Source: Lepidurus packardi
Taxonomy: Eukaryota; Arthropoda; Branchiopoda; Notostraca; Triopsidae
Direction: 5' to 3'
Length of the DNA stretch: 64,000 nucleotides
NCBI GenBank assembly: GCA_023053545.1
Contig: JAKZAN010000004.1
Span: 9,734,001 to 9,798,000, forward strand
The first letter of the stretch is position 1. The number at the start of each line of letters is the position of its first letter. Shown one piece after another: positions 55,692 to 64,000 of this stretch. Under the pieces are notes generated by a model, which saw nothing but the letters and a program-made list of their open reading frames with translations, searched no databases and was not told the DNA's origin. The translations under genes and the position numbers were made by a program.

Positions 55692-58600
55692 ATTGAAAGG
55701 AATGACATCTGTTTGCGTAATCTCTGTTTTTACCTGGTTCAGAAGATGATGGTTCCAAACGAGGGCGTTTTGGACGCTCTGGTCGACTTGGTTCGGGACT
55801 TGTCAGACGGACTTCTTCAGGTGCCAATAATTTCGCATCTGGGACTAATTCCTGAAAATGAAAAAGTTTTATAATTAGAATCATTTTAAAATAATAATCT
55901 ACTTTTTATATAATTTTAATCAACTAAAGACTACTAGCTTAATTTAAATTAGAATCTATTTTTTTCCACCATTTTAAATGTTACCTTGAGTGATTCTGTC
56001 GAAATGATCAGTGCCGGCTCACTAGTTTGGTGAGTTACTGAGCTGGCCCATCGTCGCTTATGGCTAATTTGGCTTTCTTCATTTCCATTCACTCCCTAAA
56101 AGTCAATACGGGTTGGAGTTATTAGCCTCAGAATGGCAGTCAGAATGGTAATAAAGGAGAAAAAGAAACTCACATTTCCTTCGACGGACTTCGAGGTTCG
56201 CAGCTTGAGCTTGCGTAAAGGTACCACCGATTCTAAAGGCTGCACTTCTGGGCAGATCTCCGGGACTTCTGTCTTAATATCCACTGGGAGATTGTCTCTT
56301 TTCAGTCGTTTGGCTGTTGATGTAGGCAACTCTGGTCTTCCTTTTTCGGGTAATGTAAGTTGTTGTTGTTTTGGTTCTGGCGTGCGGGACTTCCGAGTGC
56401 GACTAGAGCGTCTGTAACGCTGGTGTTGAGTATCGTCATCACTCCCAGATTCCGAGTCAGATATTGGGCCACCCGAGCGCTTCCGCGATGTTTCTTCATC
56501 TTCGCTCTCCTCTTTCTCGATCTGGAGCTCATCCCCAGCTTCCTCCTCGTCTACAGCCTCTGCGTTGACGGCTTTAGACGTTTGGCTAACCTCCTTCTCA
56601 ACCTTTTTGTTTTCCCTACATAGAAACGTTCCATTAGAATCTTAAAACCAGTCAAATAACCAATTTTCTTACGATGTGGCAGGGGCAGCCGGTAAAAGTT
56701 CTGTTACAGGATCCAAAACTTCCGAGTTTCCCGTTACCTATATTAAAATATTGGTTATATTCATGCCACAATCAGAATGAATAGATTTAATTACTGGTGT
56801 TACGTTCTTTTCCGAGTCTGAAGCTTCTTTTTCAACTTTTGTGTTCTCCTGAGAAGGTCCGTTGGTCTTTGGGGCTAGATCGGCTTCTTTTTCAACTTCT
56901 GACTTGATTTCTGTGGTATCGGTGGGCAAATCCGGGACTGGTTTTTCTTCTTCAACAACATGTGCCTGGATGGGAGACTTCCTAGGTGACCTATGGGCAG
57001 AACTGTTCCTACCTCCCATTACTTCTGATGAAACTTCTTCCCTACTAGCCGGTTCTGGCTCAGCCCCATCCTTGCCGTCTTTTTCTTCACGCTGCTCTGC
57101 TTGGATCTGTAGTTCCGCTTCTATTTCTTCCACTGGGGGCACTGGACTTCCCCTTACACTCTTATTGGAACTGAGTTCATCTTCCACGGGTTTCTTAACA
57201 CCAATCGATTCCTTGCCGACACTCATAGCTAGCAAAAGTCCAGGCTCCTAGTCATCAGAAATAACAAGAGAAGAAGACAGATAATTAGTTGCTTAGTATT
57301 GTCTAGACTTACTGTGACAATTTCAGATTTCACTTATGTTTTAAACGATCTAAGAAAGATACATTTTAATAGTTACAAACAAACAAAATTAAGAAGAAAC
57401 TGATTCAAAAAGGCCAATGATTTAAAAAACGTTTCGCTTCCAAAAGTACCATGAATATAATGCGTTTCCAACGGGTGCAGGACTCCAAAAAAGAACTTTT
57501 CACCCTTCTCAGACACTCAATCGATTGTCCTATACAGCAGTGAATTCCGCGTTGGCCGCCATGCGGCCAAAGTAGCTCAGTGCAAGTATAAAGTTAGGGG
57601 GGTGCAAAAAGCTTGTCTAGTAAGGCAAGGAATAATGCTACATGCAAGGACACTCCACCTACAATAACATCTCACATAGAACGCCACCTAGTGTAGAATT
57701 GATTGAAGCTTTTCTCATGGCGTGACCCTGGAAAATTACATAAATAAATTAAAACTAAATTAAATCCTTTCAAAAACCTGGAAGTATGTCCTGTGACTAT
57801 AAAAGAGCCTTACTTTATGGTTAGAAAAGCTTAATTCATATGCATACTCGTGAAACAGAAAGAGATTAAACCTTACTAGCTCTCTGACTCAAAATAATTA
57901 TTACTATAAGCGCGTTTTTTACCTGTACTATTAAGGTTGTGTCCACTTCCATGGGCTCAGGATCATCCAAGTACACCAGAGCTTCTTTAAAAACATTGGG
58001 TTTAGGCTCCGGTTGGGCTAGGACTGTTTCTTTTTCTTTAAGCTTGTCCTCTTGCTCATTTTCAACACACTTTTCAGCCTTTGTGGGTTCTTCTTTGGGT
58101 AGTTCCTTAGGTGGAACCTTGGGTGGAGACACTGGACTCGCTTCGGAAGTGAGTTTCTTGCTCGCCATATCCGCTAATGCTTGCGCAGCGGACGCTTCAT
58201 CCTCCAAATCAGCCGCCGTTTGCGTGAATTGCAGGAACTTGCGTTTCTTCGACGGTAGGATGGGGGTAGAAGTCGAGGGCCCACCCATTGAAAGGTCTTC
58301 GGGTAGCGCGCTCAGCACGTCGGTCTTGGGCGTGTCCAAGGTTAACGTTTTTTCCTTGTCCACAGTCGTCGAAGGCGTCAGACTCGAAGGCGTTACACTC
58401 AAAGAGAGATTTTCGGGTTCTTCTGTTTTAAGAGGTTCAGTAACCGTTTGGGAAACGAGGGGCAAGGGCTCGTTTTGTACTGGAGCAGGTAAATCGCGTT
58501 GACGAGTCAAAGGAAGGGCGTGTTCAGGAGGGGGGGTCGAGTACGGATGCACTTCGGGACTCTGGAAAGCCGTAGTTGAAGCCGGAGAGGCAAATTCTGT

Positions 58601-59682
58601 AACGTTACTAGCTTGCATGGGCGAATCGTATTTGGACAGTGTGGACAATAACGAAGTGCTGGCGAAAGCTTGCTCGGGACTCAAAAGGGCTTGTTTTTCT
58701 CTCAATTTCTCGGATTTCTTGGCACTGCCGGGACCTAGAAACCATACCGAAAACATTACAAAAGTCTAGATCAGAAAGAGGGGTATACCAGAAGCTTTAG
58801 AAGGGGATGCAAACGAGGTATCAGTAGCCGATTCATCCTCATCCTGAGTAGTCTCTTCTGCACTAGCTTCGGATTCGCGCTGCTGTTCCTCGTACTGCTT
58901 TTTTGCTTCACGCTGGCTCTGGTAGCAAGCTTGTTGCGCTGCCAAGTATTCGCGTATAAAATCATTATCTGCGATCGCTTCGTTTGCCAACTGAAAATTA
59001 AAAAAAAAAAATGTTTAAAATAATATTGGGGGTTATAAATAAATAAGAGCAATTAACGTACCGCAAGATTAGGAACGTGTTCTTCAGCTTCTTGGTCTTT
59101 TTGAGCTGCTTCACGGGATTCTTCAAGCTCCAAATGCTGCAATCATAGAAATTATGATTAATTAGTCATTAAAACTGCTCTTATTATTATGCTCTTAACT
59201 GCTCTTATTAACTGATACAACGGTTAATTACATTATAATTAGCTTTTTACTATGATTTATGAAATCAAATCTTAAATAAACCAGATTAATCAGACATCAC
59301 AGAAAGTAAAGAAAGATAAGATAAAGAACTAAATAATTCAAGCTATTTTGGAAATAATTGCCAGGCAACTCTGCGCGGCAATCATGTCAACAAACAGGCC
59401 GGCAGGGTAACGCTATAGCAATAAAGGCAGTGGGAGGGAGTGGGCGGGGGAAGCATATGAAGCACAGTGAAGGGAAGCGTCCGTCACTGGCGTCCATAAC
59501 CAAACATTGAGAAAATAAATTACGGCTAAACTTACCAATCTCAATCTTTCCACTAAATCTTTTTTGCTGCCAGACTTTGGTAAACTTCTTTTGTCTAATT
59601 CAGCTTTTAAGTCCACTACACGTAACGAAGAAAGGGATTTCCCGCTCACCAAATATTCGCGGTGCCTGCCTCTGTCCGCCAT
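54379..59682 (-). CDS. ACIN1: Acinus (apoptotic chromatin condensation inducer, ASAP/PSAP complex)
   Basis: Nuclear scaffold of the ASAP/PSAP complexes (with SAP18 and RNPS1 or Pinin), peripheral to the exon junction complex. Twelve exons: 59536-59682, 59062-59136, 58789-58990, 57923-58734, 56795-57247, 56673-56737, 56174-56615, 55985-56095, 55734-55851, 54959-55597, 54752-54858 and 54379-54543; 1111 residues. SAP DNA-binding motif at about 16-49 ([20 protein letters not shown]). The long middle is disordered, Glu/Ser/Pro-rich. KRRWASS precedes ISTESLK as in relatives. RRM at about 836-920: [47 protein letters not shown]. The RNPS1-SAP18 binding motif is [20 protein letters not shown] (about 1032-1052). 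It ends in an Arg/Glu-rich RS-like tail. Confidence 0.93.
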
Positions 59683-60142
59683 TTTTGACAACAATACAAC
59701 TATCGATATAGTTTACTATCAAATCGTCATTATCGGCAACTGGCGGCAATACTTAGCCCGCCAATTTTCCAACCATGAAAAGCGAGCTACAGTCGTCAGA
59801 AAAAGTTCTTCAACAATACAATCTTCAAGTTTAAAATAACTACAGACCACTTTGTGATTAAATTCTTAATAACTTAAAGTATGAAAATGGACGAAAGAAC
59901 AGAAATAAAGAAGAAATAGCCCTCGAAAAATTAATCTTTATGAAATATTTCTTGGTTAAGCATTATACAGCTCTGAAATCACTTTTATCAAACCAAGCTT
60001 GCAAAACATAAAAAGAACAAACTCCAATGCTGTATCTTCATCAGAACTACGCCACTTGTGAACATAAGAAAACACAATCGAATTTCCATACAAAAGAACT
60101 AAATCAATTTCCTTTTTCAAACTCCCATCTTGTGCTAGGGGC
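59683..60142. other. ACIN1 promoter and Tudor-gene 3' flank
   Basis: No coding exon. This interval is the 5' side of ACIN1 and the 3' side of the Tudor gene, both on the minus strand. Confidence 0.4.
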
Positions 60143-62441
60143 TCAAGATTCCCTTGAAATTAGATCTCCAGAACTTTCTTCCGTCATTACAGCCACAGCA
60201 GTAACCTCGACTGGGGTCCCGTCTCCTTCGTTAGCCAATGCCTCGACAAAAGTTTATCTTCGAATTCCAGAACCTGAATATCAACAGGAATCGAAATCTC
60301 CACTACTCGATTCACTGGCTCAACTTTCTTCGTCTCAGATTCAGCTTCAGGTTCTACAGGAATCTCACGTTCTTCTTCCTCTGCTGCCAATTTCCATTCT
60401 TCCTCCACAACTTGAATCTAATGTGGATCAGCGTGTACGATATGTCCAAGCTCCTCCAATTTCCTAAACGAATGGCTGGTCAAATTCCGGCGACGCGCTG
60501 GTTACTGGTGTGTTCTGTTCGCGATCTCTTCCGTGTTCGTGTCTTCTCCTACACTATTGCCTAACTTCTCCTTTACGCCCACACTTTCAATTGCAACTCG
60601 CTTACCTTCAGTTTCGACATAAACTTCGCAATTCTCCGTTTTCGAAGCTTCCGTATCAACTTCTACGTCAACCCCCGAAGCTTCTGTATCGGTTTCTAAG
60701 TCTCCCATGTCTATTCCCAAGGTCGAAGCTTCACTCTCCATTTTCAGTTCTTCAATTGCATTCTGAATCGCGGCTACGGACTCTTCAACCGGCTCTGCAA
60801 CATCAAAATCTTCGTCCAAAACTACAAAATCTGCTTTTCCTTCCTCAATACATCGTTGTTCTTCCAACAGTCTTTCCTCTGCGGTTAAGTCTTCTTCAGC
60901 TGCGTCCACAATCTTGCCAAGATCCGCATCCTGAGTGTACAATTCCGTTTCCTGAGCGTCTTGAGCAACTTCCTCAATTGCTTTTGGTATTACCTGGTCT
61001 TCCGAGACTCCCCTACCAGCTTGGATAGCTTTCAAAGTGGTCAAAACATCTTCCTCAGTCTCCGAGTCGACTAGTTGCAGTACAAACTTGCCGGACTGGA
61101 TTTCTTCTAACACATTTACCCTAACCTCTTGTCCTTCCATTGCAGCGAACGCCTCTTGTGCCTCTGGAAGCCAAGCTTCATCGCTTGTTGTCAAGGATGC
61201 TTTTACGGCCAAGGCAGGTATCAGAGCATAATGAGACGGAAGAGCGCGTAGACTATTTTCTGCGAGTTCTTCGGTATTCCCGTAATCCACAAATTGGACC
61301 AAAACAGTTGCAACATCCTCCGAAGCACCTCGCAAGATCAAAACACGGTACCAGGCTTCGTCTACGCTGTACTGAGCCACACAAATGGTCCTAATTTCAG
61401 GTACAATAGTGGGTAGATGTGGTCCTTGGACCGCCAAATCTGCCGCCATTTGTTCGAAGGACTCGTGAGGAAACTGGACCCAGAAGCAACTGGGGCTGTC
61501 TACGAATCTGATAAAAGCCGATTCGATTACTTGTCCGCATTCAACGGTCAGCGCTGGTAACTCGGCAAAGGCAAACGTCTTGAGGGTTGCAAGTCCCTCG
61601 TCAAGCAAAATATCGATAATATTCACATCCTCGGCCAATAAACGTAAAATCTGAGTGGGACCATCTGCGAGTGGGCAAAGTAATGCTTTGCAAACAATAG
61701 TTCCTTCTCCGGCGAGACTATGAAGTCGCTGTGTCGCTTCTTTCGTCCAGTCTTCCGTAGAGGGCTCAAGTAAGCTCGTTAAAGAACACGGGAGGCCGTA
61801 AGGCGGCAGGGCTTGCAATTCTGGTGAAATGTGGCACAAATTACTGGCAGGGATAGACTGGGTGTCTCCATAGTCGACGAAATGGACTTGGGCAGTTTGC
61901 TGGTCTTCGTCCCATGACATAATCTTTCCACGATACCACAATTCATCATCGGGGTGCTTTCCGGCCATTAAAACGGAGTCCGGGCCCACAGCTCGCTCGC
62001 TTTCTTCATAAGGTTGTGGACTGGCTTGGCAGAATTCGTTCAACTGGTCGCTCAGAGCAGCTAATGCGTCTTCCTCCGCTTGATTTTGAAGGTAGAAGAG
62101 AGCAGGCGACTTTACGTGCGAAACGTAGACTGGAGTGAGGCTCGGGTCCGTTTCGAGTGACCTAGTGAGGAATTTATAAACAAATTGTTATCATGATAAT
62201 TGAAATATTAAAAAAAAAAATATAATATGTCTTACTCGACGATGGAAGCTGATGGAGTAGCAAATCCTCCTTCGTATAACAGCTGCGCCAATGATCCACG
62301 CTCGGATTGGAGGTCAACAACAAATTTCCCATTTTCTTCCTTGAACCATGTGCAGTTCCATATACCTTCTGAGAGCACTTTTTCTGCATCGCTTGCCGCC
62401 TCTGAATTGGCTATTACACCGCGTAATGTGCACGGCAGAGT
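60143..62441 (-). CDS. Tudor-domain protein, 3' part (5' end outside window)
   Basis: Tudor repeats bind symmetrically dimethylated arginine, usually on Piwi proteins in germ granules; this is inference from the domain. Clear exons: 62236-62441 and a long exon from 62161 that stays open to a stop at 60502-60504. The first exon has WNCTWFKEENGKFVVDL. The long exon starts SLETDPSLTPVYVSHVKSPA and contains two or more Tudor cores: LWYRGKIMSWDEDQQTAQVH, FVDYGDTQSIP, and AWYRVLILRGASEDV, FVDYGNTEELA. Its last 200 residues are Glu-rich. The true 3' end is unclear: an acidic frame (60187-60416) and a second frame ending at 60143 suggest one or two more exons, possibly via a donor near 60568. The gene starts beyond the window or in unrecognised exons. 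Confidence 0.8.
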
Positions 62442-62766
62442 CTAAAAAATAATAATAAGAATTTGAATTGAAAATGTGCAACGACCAAAACAATTGCTTC
62501 CTAAACAACAACCTAAACAACCAACTTAAGTGTTTTCAAAATTAATACAACAATCCAACATTAACACAAAAAATAAGCACATCCCAAATTATTATGAAAA
62601 GATAACAAAAGGAATAAAATTAATTAGCAATAAATATAATAATAATAATAACAATAAACAATATATTATATATAACAATATACAATACTATATTATATAT
62701 ATAATATAACAATATTATATATTATAATATTACTACTAATATACTACTATATACTACTATATATAC

Positions 62767-63637
62767 CACAGTATAGAGGTTTACACAGTATGGTAACAGG
62801 GGAATCCTTCCAATGTTAAGGTTTTCTGACAAATCTCTCGGTCCCAAGAGGATGTGGGGGTAACAAGGAACATAGGAGGGATGGATTCACAGACTTGCCC
62901 ATCCTACCCCAGAAGTGGGCATTCCAAATCTACTACAAAAAGGGTTCGAAAAGAGGATCGGCAACGCGCGCATTTGAAAGTGTTTTTTGGAAAAATGCCT
63001 ATGCTATTTTTTGGTAATAAGTCTTACATTAATCTCTTTCAAGTTCACATTGCTTGCTAACCCCTAACGAAATGCAAGTACTTCCTACTTCCGTGTTTTT
63101 GAGTGTCATATAAATAGCGTCGTCACATCAACTCCTATCAATTGTTTTTGCTCTTCCATGCAGTTTGTTGCAAATTTCACATAGCTCACTTTCAATTTAT
63201 TTGAAAGAAAATTTTCACCGTTTTCTTAACACAACTCTGTAGATTGTCTTTTTCACGACGAAGTATAGTAAACAATTTTCATTAAGTCATTCAAAAATGT
63301 ATATTAATCCAGCAGTGTAATATAAGTGAGTTTTTAGCAAAGCGAGATTTAGTGTCATATAATGTCTATATATGTCTTAATGTGTATACGTGTTGTGCTT
63401 TGACCTAGCAAATTCATCTTTTATTTTAAGCTCACATAGTTTAAAGCAACAGATTTAAATTACGGGCTTTGTAAACCGTCGTGACCTTTTTTGAACTACA
63501 CTGGGAGGTTTGCGAATGTACTCTTTCATTTTCTGGCCTTTTACCTGAATATTACTCTGGGGACCGAGAAGGTCGTCAGAAAACCTTAACATTGGACGAT
63601 ACCCCTGTTACCATACTGTGTAAACCTTTATACTGTG
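62767..63637. mobile_element. Non-autonomous element with about 80-bp terminal inverted repeats
   Basis: Left arm 62767-62845 and right arm 63561-63637 are reverse complements with few mismatches. Both contain CACAGTAT, AGGTTTACACAGTATGGTAA, CCAATGTTAAGGTTTTCTGA and CTCGGTCCC. The 0.7-kb interior has no meaningful frame. Both flanks are TATATAC-rich, which hides any target duplication. Superfamily not assigned. Confidence 0.8.
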
Positions 63638-63639
63638 AT

Positions 63640-63770
63640 ATAAACTACTATATATACAACTAATATACTACTATATATACTACTAATATACTACTATATA
63701 TACTACTAATATACTACTATATATACTACTAATATACTACTAATATACTACAATATTATAATACTAAAAG
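63640..63770. repeat. TACTACTATATA microsatellite
   Basis: Multiple copies of TATACTACTAATATACTACT follow the inverted-repeat element; a related tract precedes it near 62720-62765. Confidence 0.85.
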
Positions 63771-63808
63771 TTACAATATTATTTCAGGTTTACTTGAAGT
63801 ACATTATA

Positions 63809-64000
63809 CAGTGGAACCTCTCTTAACGAGCATAATTCGTTCCAGAATCTTGCTCGTTATGTGAAACACTCGTTAAGCGAAACTGATGAGTCCCGGCTCA
63901 CAAGTGACTCTTACGTTACGTGACTTCCCTTTCTGCGTCACTCGTTAAGGGAGCAATTTTTTCACATTTTTTTGCTCGTTATGCGAATTACTCGTTATGA
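63809..64000. mobile_element. Second copy of the CAGTGGAACC MITE, cut by window end
   Basis: Starts CAGTGGAACCTCTCTTAACG after TA (63807-63808) and follows the complete copy at 34908 nearly base for base. Relative to that copy it lacks about 25 bp near 63950 (the ATGCGAAATGTCGCTCGTTC part). The right end is beyond the window. Confidence 0.9.

Larger units (their letters stand above)
62442..64000. other. AT-rich, repeat-filled region 5' of the visible Tudor exons
   Basis: Probably an intron of the Tudor gene or its upstream region. TATATA and TACTACTATA microsatellites (62600-62765 and 63640-63760) flank an 871-bp inverted-repeat element, and a MITE copy runs off the window end. No coding exon is supported. 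Confidence 0.5.

Overview
This is eukaryotic nuclear DNA with canonical GT..AG introns, many of them only 48-90 bp. It carries a tincar-type membrane protein, so far known from insects and other arthropods, plus a TCF21/HLH54F-type bHLH gene and a single invertebrate-style thrombospondin. I therefore infer an arthropod with a compact genome, possibly a crustacean; I cannot name the species. There are no operons. Genes are packed head-to-head and tail-to-tail. Exon models were built by hand from splice signals, reading phase and recalled family sequences, and every internal splice phase was checked for the multi-exon models.

Layout. 127-1158 (+): 3' part of RIOK1. 1238-1769 (-): MED10. 2910-7194 (-): tincar. 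7195-10216: long gene-free stretch. 10217-16977 (-): thrombospondin, 22 exons. 18730-20085 (+): mitochondrial EF-Tu, intronless. 20156-21448 (-): PPIE (RRM plus cyclophilin). 22286-24751 (+): CDC25. 25174-27798 (+): SRP72. 28239-30058 (+): AARSD1. 30094-32768 (-): SLC22-type transporter. 33060-34311 (-): PPP1R8/NIPP1. 34908-35147: a complete MITE. 35293-37325 (+): RNF146 with a duplicated WWE exon. 37796-39744 (-): bHLH factor. 41371-42974 (+): MRPL3. 42975-45816: repeat-bearing gene-free stretch with a tRNA-derived element. 45817-49424: cluster of small secreted Gly/Tyr/Pro-rich proteins that I do not recognise, including a recent 0.68-kb tandem duplication. 49659-51534 (-): unrecognised single-pass membrane protein with one C2H2 finger. 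51959-53682 (+): NOB1, with a MITE-like insert in its last intron. 54379-59682 (-): Acinus (ACIN1). About 60143-62441 (-): 3' part of a Tudor-domain gene. 62442-64000: AT-rich repeats, an 871-bp inverted-repeat element and a second MITE copy.

Most genes are housekeeping: ribosome biogenesis (RIOK1, NOB1), mitochondrial translation (EF-Tu, MRPL3), splicing (PPIE, ACIN1, PPP1R8), protein targeting (SRP72), tRNA quality control (AARSD1), transcription (MED10) and cell cycle (CDC25). They share no single pathway. The most novel material is the secreted-protein cluster at 45.8-49.4 kb, whose members share a C-terminal module (Y-x-PITILQSQ followed by an N-glycosylation sequon). The next most interesting items are the tandem WWE exons of RNF146 and the topologically odd C2H2 membrane protein.
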